Shown piece after piece: positions 1-9,325 of a stretch of 64,000 bases of DNA (positions are counted from its first letter, which is position 1; each line of letters opens with the position of its first letter). A program made the translations under genes and the position numbers. Below the pieces are notes generated by a model. It was not told where the DNA came from, ran no database searches, and worked only from the letters and a program-made list of their open reading frames with translations. Origin of the DNA: Taishania sp965247975 (lineage in GTDB: Bacteria > Bacteroidota > Bacteroidia > Flavobacteriales_D > Crocinitomicaceae); contig OZ252050.1 of assembly GCA_965247975.1 (NCBI GenBank), positions 1,922,001 through 1,986,000 of the forward strand, read 5' to 3'.

Positions 1-3000
1 TGAAATTAAACTCACTTTGGTAGGATAATTCATATTTACATTGACGCCAAGTGCATCTCGCGAGCCTTCGTTTTTGCATGTAACAACCGTGTTGTTTTCA
101 AATCCTCGTCGCCAAGCTGTGGTGCCAAATGAAACACTTAAATCAGAAGAATAAATGATGGCTTGCAATGCAATATTAACATAAAGCGTATCTTGATTTG
201 GTTCAAATGAAAAGCTATTTGTTGTCAATAGATTCCAAGTTGCATTATTTTGAAGACTAAAGTTCACTTGAGCATCTGTCACATTCAATTCGAAATTACC
301 ATCTTGATTTGAAGTGAAATGTACGCCATTAGGCATCATTTTGAAAGCGATATTTGACAAATTGGTTTCTGTACCATCTTTCATTCCATTGCCATTTAAG
401 TCATTAAAAACTTGACCAATCACTTTTTTGGAATCGTCTTCCATGACAAGATTAAAGGAATTGATATTCTTGTTTTCAATGTTTTGTCGAATTCCAGAAG
501 GCCAAAGGACGATTGCGCTGTCAATTTGCGTGTTTGATCCAAGACCAAAATGGACTTTCATGCTGTTTTGACTTCCGAATCCAGATACGGGTAAAACTTG
601 AGCCATTTGCCATTTGTTGCCACTTAAAACTTTCACTTGAGCTCCAAAAGCCATGGAGTTACTCACATTTCCTTTAAGTTCAAACGTTATCCAATTATTG
701 GCATTGCCATTATTACAGAAGAAATGATTTTTTTCTTGTCCATGGGTAAAGGCTACAAAATCTAGTTGACCATCTCTGTTGTAATCTGACCAGGCCGCTC
801 CATTGGCAGCACCATAATCAGCAGCTACAACTTCAAGTATTTTGTCAATGAAATTTCCATTCCCATCATTTAGGTACAAATGTTTAAATCCAACATCATT
901 TGTAACATATAAATCCAAATGACTATCGTTATTCACATCCATCCATGATGCACTGTGGCTATGTCCGCCATCCATTGTTGGAGTTATGCCAGAGATACTT
1001 GTAAACGTTTCATTGCCATTATTTTTGTAGAGTACATTGTTTTGATTCGAAGAATTAACAACAAAAAGATCCATGAAGCCATCGTTGTTATAATCGCCCC
1101 AAGCGCCACCAACACTGATTCCAAGATCTGTAACGATTGCACCTGTCGTAACTTGTTCAAATTGAAAACCACCAATGTTTTTGAACAAAGAATTAGGTTC
1201 ATTATTTCCATTCGGAATAAAAACATCTACTAATCCATCGTTGTTGTAATCTCCCAAAACAGGAGATGTAGCTCTTGCTGAAACACTTGAAACGGGCGTG
1301 TTTGTAATTAATTCAAAGGTGTTGTTTCCAGAATTTCTATACAATTGGTGGAACTTTGTTTCGAAAAAATTAGTAATTAAAAAGTCGAGAAATCCATCAT
1401 TATCAAAATCTGCAAACGCTGCTCCATGAAAATAATTGGGCTCAATGTCAAGACCAGAATTTGGAAGAAAGGTAAATTGTCCGTTACCATTATTAAGGTA
1501 CAACTCGGATTTTTTGAGCGTTTCATTCACTAACAAAACATCTGGTTTCCGGTCGTTATTAATATCACCCCAAATCGCAGCAGATGTTTGACCTGTGGTT
1601 TGACAAATTGCGGAATTTGAAATTTTTGTAAATCCTGTTCCTGCATTATTCTTGTATAATTCATTTCCATCAGATGCTTTTCTTCCTGCTACAAATAAAT
1701 CTTCCCAGCCATCTTGATCATAATCAACCCAAGCACCATTCCAGCTGTCATAAGCGGTATTTCCAATCGAATTGGTATGGCATTCTGAGAATAGCAAGTT
1801 ACTTGTATTCGCTGCATTGTTTTGCACTCCTTTTGAAAGAATGGATTCTTGAAGCTCTCCATCAACAACTCCTGAAAAATGTGTTTCGACAGTTAAGACC
1901 GTACCATTGTTTATTTGAGTTGCGTTATTATATGAAGTACTGAGATGCATTTCCGTTTCAACAACATAGTTATCGGTAACATCGATCGTGTTTTCAATGG
2001 TGTATGAAATGGTCGATTTATCTTCGGTTTGCTGAATATCGCCGAAAATGACACTTCCATTTTCAGTATTGGTTAATTTACTTGAAATTGGGATTAATCC
2101 TGAACCAATTTTTAATTCTAAATCTGGTGTTTCAATAATGGTTCCATTAGGCATTTCCAAGGTTGATGTCATAAGAATGGTATCTCCTGGGATCGCATTG
2201 TTTGGAGTTAATGCTCCTGTTTGAGTGAAACTTTGTGGCAAGGAAGAACCAAAATAAGTCATCCAATTATCATTAAAATTGGTCGATAAAACGCTAATAT
2301 TTGCTGTCGCTTCAATTTTTAGATAAGGTCTGTCAGGCCCACTAGTTGTTCCAGTTCCGTTGTAAATGCTTTTCCATTCATTCAATGTGAAAAATGCATC
2401 CGCGTAGTTTCCTGCGGTTATTTGGAACGTTTTAGTAAGTGTAGCACCGTTCGTTTTTGCATCTTTAATTGTGACCGTTGTGTTATCAGAACCAGCAAAT
2501 AAATATAAATGACTAATACTTCCTGCATAAAAGGCTCCTGTATTTGGGTTTATGACATTGTTTTGAGAACTTGGTGGCAAAAGATAAGCGATAAAATTTT
2601 TACCCGAAGATGTTCCATTGCTTGATGAAACCATGGTTGCCATATCCGAAGTGGCGTTTGATCCAGTTTCCATCCAGTTTGCTTCAAACACCGATATTTT
2701 TTTTCCTGGTGTACACGTTACTCTAAAAACCGTAGCATAGGAAACATTTCCATTTTGTTTTCCAACCCAATCTCCTGTTTGAAACGTATTTAATGTCCAA
2801 CTAGACATATTAATCCAAGTTCCATTTGAATACCGAGAGAGTTGAATATTATTAGAAGGATCCCACGATACCACTCTGATTTCTTGCTCACCAACACTTT
2901 GATAAGGTACGGCGAAATAAAATAAATCGCCGCCAGCACTGCCTAAATTTGAAGGAACGGATCCACCACCATCTCTTGAGTTTTCCCATAGTGCGCCGTA

Positions 3001-3696
3001 TTGAACACTTACATCTTTGTTGGTTTCAATAAGATAGGTCCCGCCATTATCCATGCAATTACGACCATTGGTGTAAAAGTGAATGATGTCTTCACCAGGG
3101 TTCAAATTTCTGTCAATGATGATCATTTTGTTTTCTAAATCAATGTTGGTATAACCAGTGTTTGTTGTTGGTGAAGTAGAAATTTTTGAAATTGTTATTT
3201 TGGTGCCTGCTTCGTAAGCAAATACATTTAAATCCCGCAACGAACTAGACGATTTTGGAGAATAAACAAAAAACTTTTGTCCGATGTTCTTTTTATTCAC
3301 AGATGGAACAAAATCATGCTGCCAATCGCTGTCTGTTGACATAGAAGCAAATACTACTTTACTACTGTTAATTTTAAAGTAGTCTCCATCACGCTTCAAT
3401 ACGCCGCCAGATGCATAAAGTCCATCATCATTTATTCCATTGTCTTTGATGTAAAGCACATAAGATTGACCCGCCATGAGTTCACCAGTTACACTATCAT
3501 CGCTATCGCCATCCTGTGCGTCATCTTCGATTGTGAAAATGGTGTTGTCATTGATTGCTGTGACTATTAAAGCCACATTCCGTTGAATGGATAAATTATT
3601 GGGCGGTACAAAAATGTTAAAATAGGTGGATGCTTCACCTTGACTTAAAACAAAATTGCTCAGAAACAAACAAGCAATTGCCATTGAAATTTTCAT
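1..3696 (-). CDS. Secreted IgGFc-binding/FG-GAP/ASPIC-domain protein, C-terminus outside window
   Basis: The reading frame is open from an ATG at 3696 to the left edge (1232 codons, no stop), so the protein is at least 1232 residues. Residues 1-18 look like a signal peptide ending near LSQG. The first several hundred residues resemble the IgGFc-binding-protein N-terminal-like region common in Bacteroidota surface proteins. From about residue 640 there are repeated D-x-D/N-x-D-G calcium-binding loops (for example DYNNDGFMDLF), the signature of FG-GAP/VCBS beta-propeller repeats. Around residues 1020-1080 lies an ASPIC/UnbV-like stretch (HFGLGS, VLWPSG), followed by an SdrD-B-like segment (VFNDLNGNG). 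The family is exported and often binds polysaccharide or matrix; a C-terminal T9SS sorting domain is likely but not visible. Exact substrate unknown. Confidence 0.88.
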   Translation of the reverse strand, partial: MKISMAIACLFLSNFVLSQGEASTYFNIFVPPNNLSIQRNVALIVTAINDNTIFTIEDDAQDGDSDDSVTGELMAGQSYVLYIKDNGINDDGLYASGGVLKRDGDYFKINSSKVVFASMSTDSDWQHDFVPSVNKKNIGQKFFVYSPKSSSSLRDLNVFAYEAGTKITISKISTSPTTNTGYTNIDLENKMIIIDRNLNPGEDIIHFYTNGRNCMDNGGTYLIETNKDVSVQYGALWENSRDGGGSVPSNLGSAGGDLFYFAVPYQSVGEQEIRVVSWDPSNNIQLSRYSNGTWINMSSWTLNTFQTGDWVGKQNGNVSYATVFRVTCTPGKKISVFEANWMETGSNATSDMATMVSSSNGTSSGKNFIAYLLPPSSQNNVINPNTGAFYAGSISHLYLFAGSDNTTVTIKDAKTNGATLTKTFQITAGNYADAFFTLNEWKSIYNGTGTTSGPDRPYLKIEATANISVLSTNFNDNWMTYFGSSLPQSFTQTGALTPNNAIPGDTILMTSTLEMPNGTIIETPDLELKIGSGLIPISSKLTNTENGSVIFGDIQQTEDKSTISYTIENTIDVTDNYVVETEMHLSTSYNNATQINNGTVLTVETHFSGVVDGELQESILSKGVQNNAANTSNLLFSECHTNSIGNTAYDSWNGAWVDYDQDGWEDLFVAGRKASDGNELYKNNAGTGFTKISNSAICQTTGQTSAAIWGDINNDRKPDVLLVNETLKKSELYLNNGNGQFTFLPNSGLDIEPNYFHGAAFADFDNDGFLDFLITNFFETKFHQLYRNSGNNTFELITNTPVSSVSARATSPVLGDYNNDGLVDVFIPNGNNEPNSLFKNIGGFQFEQVTTGAIVTDLGISVGGAWGDYNNDGFMDLFVVNSSNQNNVLYKNNGNETFTSISGITPTMDGGHSHSASWMDVNNDSHLDLYVTNDVGFKHLYLNDGNGNFIDKILEVVAADYGAANGAAWSDYNRDGQLDFVAFTHGQEKNHFFCNNGNANNWITFELKGNVSNSMAFGAQVKVLSGNKWQMAQVLPVSGFGSQNSMKVHFGLGSNTQIDSAIVLWPSGIRQNIENKNINSFNLVMEDDSKKVIGQVFNDLNGNGMKDGTETNLSNIAFKMMPNGVHFTSNQDGNFELNVTDAQVNFSLQNNATWNLLTTNSFSFEPNQDTLYVNIALQAIIYSSDLSVSFGTTAWRRGFENNTVVTCKNEGSRDALGVNVNMNYPTKVSLIS

Positions 3697-3912
3697 ATAT
3701 TATTTTTAAATCGCAACACGCCAATAACATGCCGATAAAATTAAATAATTGAAAAACAGACCTTTAAAAATTAAAAGACGTAATTTTTTTTCCAAATGGT
3801 GGAAATTTTTCCATTTATCGGAAAGAGATGCGTAATCCAAAGTTGCTCGTAAAGGTCTCGAAACTATGACAGATAATTTATGTATTTTTGATAATTAAAA
3901 TAAAATTCAGTC
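3697..3912. promoter_or_regulatory. Divergent intergenic region with a TAnnTTTG box and a small inverted repeat
   Basis: The 216-bp gap separates two divergently transcribed genes. On the + strand TATTTTTG at 3883-3890 fits the Bacteroidota -7 box (TAnnTTTG) and lies 22 nt before the ATG at 3913. AAATGG at 3794-3799 and CCATTT at 3811-3816 form an inverted repeat around TGGAAATTTTT, which could be an operator. No convincing box was found for the minus-strand gene. Confidence 0.45.
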
Positions 3913-4758
3913 ATGATAAACAAAATCCTAATATTACTTTCCTTCGCAATCTCACTATCTTCCATCGGACAACCAGAAAAATACGTTGAAGTTTCCGTTT
4001 CTGAAAGTGTTTCATTAAAAGCTCAAAGTGCTGTTTTGAAAATTACTAAATCAGAAAATGATTCTGAATTTGAATACATGGATGATTATTATTCAGAGGA
4101 GTCTTACTATGAGGATGACGAATATTATCGTTTGTTGGAAGAATCGCCAAAAAAGGTGACCAAACAAATGCAAAAAGAGCAAGAAGATCGTCAAAAACAG
4201 CGTGAAATTTTAGAAAAAGCGCGAGAAGCACAACGGCTGGAAGATGAGAAATTGCGAAAAAATGTGTTGCGTACTTTTGCTGAAAAATTGACTTCAAATG
4301 GAATTGCATATACCTTGAAATTAGAGCAGAATGCGATAAATTATTACGATGAAGAACAAGATTCTCAAGTAGAAGAAGTAATTTATGTGACGGTCACAAA
4401 CGAAGCAGAATATGCTAAATTATTAGAACTCTCGGCTGGTTTAGTTTTGAACATCGAGAATTTTGATGTGATTTATGAGAAAATGGATGATAAACGTGCA
4501 ATGCTTATTGAATCCATTTCGCAAAAAGCGAAAATTGAAGGCGAAATTCTAGCCAAATCATTGAACAAGAAATTGGGAAGTGTATTGAGTGTTTCTAATC
4601 TATTGCCTGCCAATAGTATGACTTTTTCAAATCTGGAACATTATGGTGACCTTGCTGGATATTTAGATATTTATGGTACAAAATCAAAATTATCTCCATT
4701 TTCAAACACAAGAAAATCTTTGTTAGTATATGTTTTTCGTTTTGCACTTTTAGACTAG
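3913..4758 (+). CDS. Exported SIMPL (DUF541)-like protein
   Basis: This 281-residue protein starts with a signal peptide (about residues 1-19, ending SSIGQ). The opening YVEVSVSESV and the later segment AKIEGEILAKSLNKKLGSVLSVSN match the layout of periplasmic SIMPL/DUF541 proteins, where a short N-terminal strand pairs with a C-terminal alpha/beta region. Residues about 47-75 are very rich in Asp, Glu and Tyr, and residues 80-115 are a charged, probably helical Lys/Glu/Gln linker; these insertions are unusual for the family. A TAnnTTTG box precedes the ATG. It is convergent with ruvC and apparently monocistronic. The function of SIMPL proteins is poorly defined (envelope stress has been proposed). 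Confidence 0.6.
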   Translation: MINKILILLSFAISLSSIGQPEKYVEVSVSESVSLKAQSAVLKITKSENDSEFEYMDDYYSEESYYEDDEYYRLLEESPKKVTKQMQKEQEDRQKQREILEKAREAQRLEDEKLRKNVLRTFAEKLTSNGIAYTLKLEQNAINYYDEEQDSQVEEVIYVTVTNEAEYAKLLELSAGLVLNIENFDVIYEKMDDKRAMLIESISQKAKIEGEILAKSLNKKLGSVLSVSNLLPANSMTFSNLEHYGDLAGYLDIYGTKSKLSPFSNTRKSLLVYVFRFALLD

Positions 4759-4839
4759 ATTTCCCCCGCTATCGCTCTCTTTAACTTTCCCGAAACTCGG
4801 GACAAGCAGTTGCAGATTCGCAGTCTCTCTCTTCTATTT

Positions 4840-5394
4840 CTATTTTTTTCGCTCCGGATTGTTCCGTATAAACCCTTCCCAGCCAGACACTTTGCTCTTG
4901 TTGTGCTCTCCAATTCCTTTCGAGAAATGATGACAAACTGCAGCGGCCAATCCGTCGGTGGCGTCCATTAATTTCGGCATTTCTTTGATTGAAAACATGC
5001 TTTGTAACATGGCCGCAACTTGCTCTTTGGATGCGTTTCCATTGCCTGTAATGGCCTGTTTTATTCTTCTCGGCGAGTATTCTTCGAAAGGAATGTTGTT
5101 TGCCAAGGCAGCTGCAATACAAACTCCTTGCGCGCGACCAAGCTTCAGCATCGATTGTACATTTTTCCCGAAAAACGGGGCTTCAATGGCTAATTCGTCT
5201 GGTTTGAATTCACGAATTATCCCATCTACTCGGTCCCAAATGCGTTTGAGTTTATCGGGGTGCGTGGCAATTTTTGATAGATTAATCACGCCAAACGTAA
5301 TCATCGACAGTTTTTTGCCCTGCACATGAATCAATCCATACCCCAAAATGCTTGTTCCGGGGTCAATTCCAAGAATTATCTTATCTTCAACCAT
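4840..5394 (-). CDS. ruvC: Crossover junction endodeoxyribonuclease RuvC
   Basis: RuvC resolves Holliday junctions made during recombination repair, acting with RuvAB in the cytoplasm. The 184-residue protein has the RuvC fold signature GIDPGT at residues 9-14 and all four expected acidic catalytic residues: Asp11, Glu71 (AIEAPFFGKN), Asp144 and Asp147 (DATDGLA). The length is normal for the family. It is convergent with the upstream SIMPL-like gene and divergent from the flippase-like gene, with only about 15 bp between the two starts. A short perfect hairpin (TCCCGA-AAC-TCGGGA) lies downstream near 4788-4802. Confidence 0.97.
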   Translation of the reverse strand: MVEDKIILGIDPGTSILGYGLIHVQGKKLSMITFGVINLSKIATHPDKLKRIWDRVDGIIREFKPDELAIEAPFFGKNVQSMLKLGRAQGVCIAAALANNIPFEEYSPRRIKQAITGNGNASKEQVAAMLQSMFSIKEMPKLMDATDGLAAAVCHHFSKGIGEHNKSKVSGWEGFIRNNPERKK

Positions 5395-5409
5395 TCAAAA
5401 AATTGGTAA

Positions 5410-6351
5410 TTGGCTAAAGCTACAAAAAATAGACAGATGCTGTTTCTTGCAATCAAAATTGTTCTCACCGTTGCGGTTGCTGTTTTGTGCTATTTTCAAT
5501 TCAAATCAATTGATTTTAGTTTATTAAATCATGATTTTGATTTTCATTTCTTGCCTGCACTTGGGTTGATTTTATTCATGCCTTTGAATTATTTTTTTGA
5601 ATGGAAAAAATGGAATTCAATTATTGATACGTTGAACATTGATCTTGGAACAAAGACGAATTTTCAAGCATTCATGGCTGGGATTATCACTGGAATGCTC
5701 ACACCGAACATGCAAGGAAATTTTCTCGGAAGAATGTATTATTTCCCACGAAGAAATCGAATTTCAATTGTCTTGTTAACTATTTGGTCCAATTTGGGAC
5801 AGTTGATTATTACCTTGAGTTTTGGGTTGTTTTCACTTTTTGTTTTCAAAGCTTCTTACTTGCCTCAATCTCAAATGGCAGTTTGGATTTTACTTTTGTT
5901 CATTGTTGGTTTTTTAGTCATTTTTTTTTCATTCGAAAAATGGATTTTTGGGTCTAAAAACAATTGGTTTCAAAGGATAAAATGGCTGAAACGCATGCGA
6001 TTCTTATTGAAGGAAAATCCAAAATTTCGCTTTGAACAGCTGGGTTGGGGAACACTCCGATATCTTGTCTTTTCCTTTCAATTTGTATTGGCTTTTAAGG
6101 CTTTTGGGGCTTCGTTTTCTTGGGAATTGGTTGTGTTGGTTTTTCAAATTTATTTGTGGACAACCCTAGCTCCTTCAATCATCCTTGGGAAATTAGTCGT
6201 TCGTGAATCGATTGCCATTTGGGTCATGACTTCCATTGGTTTGGATGCGTGGACAATCATTGCGGCTTCGCTAAGCATTTGGGTAATTAATTTGTTGGTT
6301 CCAACGCTTTTTGGAATTGTGATTTGTAAACAAAAAACGATCGAGGCATGA
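5410..6351 (+). CDS. Lysylphosphatidylglycerol synthase TM-region/UPF0104 flippase-like protein
   Basis: A 313-residue integral membrane protein with about seven or eight hydrophobic segments, of the type annotated as LPG synthase transmembrane region or UPF0104. Residues such as GMLTPNMQGNFLGRMYYFPR match the family's first cytoplasmic loop region. The listed start is TTG at 5410; an ATG at 5437 would remove nine mostly basic residues and is a real alternative. Its stop overlaps the start of the following glycosyltransferase (ATGATGA), so the two are translationally coupled. In many bacteria such pairs act in synthesis or transfer of a glycolipid or polyprenyl-linked sugar; that role is inferred from context only. 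Confidence 0.75.
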   Translation: MAKATKNRQMLFLAIKIVLTVAVAVLCYFQFKSIDFSLLNHDFDFHFLPALGLILFMPLNYFFEWKKWNSIIDTLNIDLGTKTNFQAFMAGIITGMLTPNMQGNFLGRMYYFPRRNRISIVLLTIWSNLGQLIITLSFGLFSLFVFKASYLPQSQMAVWILLLFIVGFLVIFFSFEKWIFGSKNNWFQRIKWLKRMRFLLKENPKFRFEQLGWGTLRYLVFSFQFVLAFKAFGASFSWELVVLVFQIYLWTTLAPSIILGKLVVRESIAIWVMTSIGLDAWTIIAASLSIWVINLLVPTLFGIVICKQKTIEA

Positions 6352-7442
6352 TGACAATGCTTGCATACTTTCTCTGTTACGTCTTCTTTTTCGGAGGATT
6401 CGTTTTCCTTGGATTCAGTCGCTTGGATGCCAAAAGAAGAAATAAAAACCCGAAAAGTCCGCGCATTTCGTTGGATGAAATAACAGTGATTGTTCCTTTT
6501 CGAGATGAAACTTCAAGTATTGGAACATTGATTCAATCCATAAATCAATCTCATTGCTTGCCTGCACGCTTTATTTTTGTCGACGATCATTCCAACGACG
6601 ACACTGCTGATGTTATTTATCATTCCATGGAAAAAGCAAAATTTGACATCATCACCAATAAAGGTGTTGGGAAAAAGTCCGCCATTCGAAGTGCGATTTC
6701 ATTGGTTGAAACGAAATACGTGTTGACCATGGATGCAGATGTTTGGTTTGAAACAAGTTATTTTACATCGCTGACCGAACTAGAAGCCAAAGATTTGTTG
6801 GTTTTACCTGCTATTATGCACGGAAAAGGAGCAAATTCCTTTTTTGAATTGGATGTATTGCTTGCGAATGCATTGAATGCTGGGATTTCAGGAGTTGCTA
6901 GACCGTTCATGGCGAGTGGTGCCAATTTGTTGTTTCAAAAAGATGTTTTTCAGCAAATTGACAGCTATGAAAACCACAAACACATTCCAAGTGGGGATGA
7001 TGCCTTTTTGCTTAGCGATTTTGTACTGCATAAAAAGTTCATCGAATTGTCGAATGATCCGCGTCATCAAGTAAACACTGAAGTTCCAGATACTTGGAAA
7101 GCATTGTTAAGTCAACGAATTCGCTGGGTTGGCAAGACAACAAAAGTGAAAGACCAATTAGCCACAATGGTCGGATTGATCCAATTTATCTTTTCGATGT
7201 TGTTTTATATCATCTTGATTTCTTTAATCTTTTATTGGCAAGCCTACCAATTGGCTATTTTCTTTTTCGCCATAAAAACCTTACTCGATTTGGTTTTCTT
7301 TTCCCCTTATTTTAGTCGTTTTAACAAAGCCAATCGTTTATTGCTTTTTCCGATTTATGAATTGTTGTTTCCGATGTACTCATTGGTTATTTTGGGCGGA
7401 ATGATGTTTGGCAATTGGAGTTGGAAGGGGAGGAGGATATAA
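6348..7442 (+). CDS. Membrane-anchored family 2 glycosyltransferase
   Basis: A GT-A fold glycosyltransferase of 364 residues. An N-terminal membrane segment (about 3-23) is followed by the nucleotide-sugar binding start ITVIVPFRDE, the DDHS motif (about residue 79), a DxD-type metal site MDADVW (about 128) and a QxxRW motif (QRIRW, about 258). Two or three hydrophobic helices close the C-terminus, as in processive or lipid-acceptor GT2 enzymes. It starts inside the stop of the upstream flippase-like gene, so the two probably form one functional unit making or extending a membrane glycolipid. The sugar and acceptor cannot be read from the sequence. Confidence 0.88.
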   Translation: MMTMLAYFLCYVFFFGGFVFLGFSRLDAKRRNKNPKSPRISLDEITVIVPFRDETSSIGTLIQSINQSHCLPARFIFVDDHSNDDTADVIYHSMEKAKFDIITNKGVGKKSAIRSAISLVETKYVLTMDADVWFETSYFTSLTELEAKDLLVLPAIMHGKGANSFFELDVLLANALNAGISGVARPFMASGANLLFQKDVFQQIDSYENHKHIPSGDDAFLLSDFVLHKKFIELSNDPRHQVNTEVPDTWKALLSQRIRWVGKTTKVKDQLATMVGLIQFIFSMLFYIILISLIFYWQAYQLAIFFFAIKTLLDLVFFSPYFSRFNKANRLLLFPIYELLFPMYSLVILGGMMFGNWSWKGRRI

Positions 7443-7530
7443 TCTGCCTCGAAAATAGTTGATCCGAGAATAATAAAGGCAACACAGAAACAAATGAGCA
7501 CTATGCAACAACTATGAATAGGGATTAATC

Positions 7531-8601
7531 TTAAAGTATTTTTCGATACATTTTTCCGTTAGAAATTGCATAAACATAACCTTTAAAAAAAGCGACATCG
7601 GTAATATCGCTCAAATTGTTGCCAATTTGTTTCCATAATCCATTTTGATATTTAAAGAGGCCATTTTCGACAGGATTGTTATTTGGTCGACGAATCGTAC
7701 CATAAACATAAAGTTCATTATTGTAGCTTATAAATTTCACAAAAGTCTGCTGAGGGCCATAAGTCACTAAATCTTGGCAATAACTTGTCTCACCATTTTT
7801 ATTTTTTTGAATAGACTTACTTGTAGAAGTCATCTTACCACACGTAAAAAAGGTATCGTTGTAAAATACCATATCTGTCACAATCGCTTCAGGATCACTT
7901 TGGAAAAAAGAAGTTTGATTCCATGCAGTTCCGTCCCATGCGAGTATGTCGTCGCCAGCTGCGTTTAGGTTTTGCCCACCAATTAGAATTTCATTGTTGA
8001 TAAAATCAATGGTATTTCCAGAAGATTCAATTCCTGCCATTCCAGCAGGTGGTGCTCCATTAACAACATCTAATTTTTCAACATAATCGAAGAGAGCGTC
8101 TGAATTAAGTTCTGTAAATGTGCCACAGAAATACAATCCATCAGGCCGTGCAATTAAGTCAAGAATTGCACCGGAATTGTTCATATTGAATACATGATTA
8201 CCTATTAAATTTGAAGATTCTTGATAGGAGCTTAATGCATAACTCGTTGAGTTAGCGCCGATAATCATAATGTCTTGATTTAACCATGGTTCCAGTAAGG
8301 TCACTTTATAGTATAATGATTTTTTGAAGGTACTTGTGGGGTATGAATATGTGTACAACTTAGTGGTACCTTGTACAGGATCACGTGCTATAAAATAAAG
8401 AGTACTGTTGTTTAAGTTGGTTGCTAGTTCAAGGATATCCTCTTCTATGGTGTTGATTGGCTGCCAGTTTAATGCTGTTTGATCCTCTTGGGATGGCGTT
8501 TCAGCAAAAGGAGTAAGCTCTTTTCGACAAGAACTAAGTATAATGCTCATTGATCCTATTAAATAGAAAAGCTTATTTGGAAAAGAGTTGAATATTGACA
8601 T
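7531..8601 (-). CDS. Hypothetical lipoprotein, last gene of M48 operon
   Basis: I place the start at the ATG at 8601, giving 356 residues. The first 25 form a lipoprotein signal peptide with lipobox LSSC, so mature protein starts at Cys25. A longer frame opens at 8727 but adds 42 residues without a leader and lies deep inside the upstream gene. The mature part is rich in short hydrophobic/aromatic repeats (LYFIARD, LYFCGT, LYVYGT, VYAISNG) that look like beta-propeller blades. The start overlaps the upstream stop by 29 nt, which implies coupled translation. It is probably an envelope lipoprotein acting with the other operon products. No specific function recognised. Confidence 0.72.
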   Translation of the reverse strand: MSIFNSFPNKLFYLIGSMSIILSSCRKELTPFAETPSQEDQTALNWQPINTIEEDILELATNLNNSTLYFIARDPVQGTTKLYTYSYPTSTFKKSLYYKVTLLEPWLNQDIMIIGANSTSYALSSYQESSNLIGNHVFNMNNSGAILDLIARPDGLYFCGTFTELNSDALFDYVEKLDVVNGAPPAGMAGIESSGNTIDFINNEILIGGQNLNAAGDDILAWDGTAWNQTSFFQSDPEAIVTDMVFYNDTFFTCGKMTSTSKSIQKNKNGETSYCQDLVTYGPQQTFVKFISYNNELYVYGTIRRPNNNPVENGLFKYQNGLWKQIGNNLSDITDVAFFKGYVYAISNGKMYRKIL

Positions 8602-9325
8602 AAAATTCAAATAAATTAGATTGAAAAAGATTTTTCGAGTTTGCGTAACGCAAGTTCTTTTTGTCAGAAAGTTTGAATGGTTCCTCACTTTTGTACGATT
8701 TTGTGAAATAAACGGACATTTTTGCACCGTAGTCTAAAATGAATCGTTTATTTATTGGATAAGAATATCCAAAACCAAAAGGGAATTCTACTATTGTGGT
8801 CATAATACTTGCATTTTGAATTTCATTGGTTTCAAAATAACCGCTCCCATCTAAGTTCAAATTTTTTGTTGTAGTTTTTCTTTCAACTTTATTAAAGACA
8901 AAGTTTGCTCCTACACTAATGTGAAAATAGAAACCAACAGGTGCAATGTTGCGATATTTTTTTACTCCAAAATTCAATTTGAAATTATCACTTCTGGCTT
9001 GAGTTGAGTCTATCGTAGTTGAACTCGAAAAACCTTTGGGGTTTCCAAATGCATAGCTATTTTGCAGGGCCATGTAATGAGCTTGTATATTTATAATATT
9101 TCTTTTTCTGTTTCTTAGATAACCAAGAGAAATTTTGGGAAGCAATAGATCATTTCCAAAATCTAGATTGCTCGGTACGTTAACTGTCATTAATCGAAAG
9201 TTTGTAGCCAGACCGAAAGAAAATGAATTTTTCTTTCCAAGGTATTTTCCTTGGGAGAATGCAGTGTTACTCAAGCTAGTGATCATTATAAAACTGCCAA
9301 TCAATATCGTTTTGAATTTAAGCAT
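8573..9325 (-). CDS. Putative outer-membrane beta-barrel protein
   Basis: About 250 residues from the ATG at 9325; an ATG at 9337 is possible but overlaps the upstream gene more. The N-terminus MLKFKTILIGSFIM... is a signal peptide ending near AFSQG. The rest alternates short amphipathic strands and turns and closes with FYVNIQLFSK, as expected for a small Bacteroidota outer-membrane barrel. No enzymatic motif is seen. It overlaps the previous gene by 8 nt and the following lipoprotein gene by 29 nt, so it belongs to the M48 peptidase operon. Confidence 0.65.
   Translation of the reverse strand: MLKFKTILIGSFIMITSLSNTAFSQGKYLGKKNSFSFGLATNFRLMTVNVPSNLDFGNDLLLPKISLGYLRNRKRNIINIQAHYMALQNSYAFGNPKGFSSSTTIDSTQARSDNFKLNFGVKKYRNIAPVGFYFHISVGANFVFNKVERKTTTKNLNLDGSGYFETNEIQNASIMTTIVEFPFGFGYSYPINKRFILDYGAKMSVYFTKSYKSEEPFKLSDKKNLRYANSKNLFQSNLFEFYVNIQLFSK

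Noticed and set aside
4781..5122. 113-residue minus-strand frame and a 123-residue + frame over ruvC
   Set aside because: Both are shadows of ruvC, whose catalytic residues are all present in its own frame.
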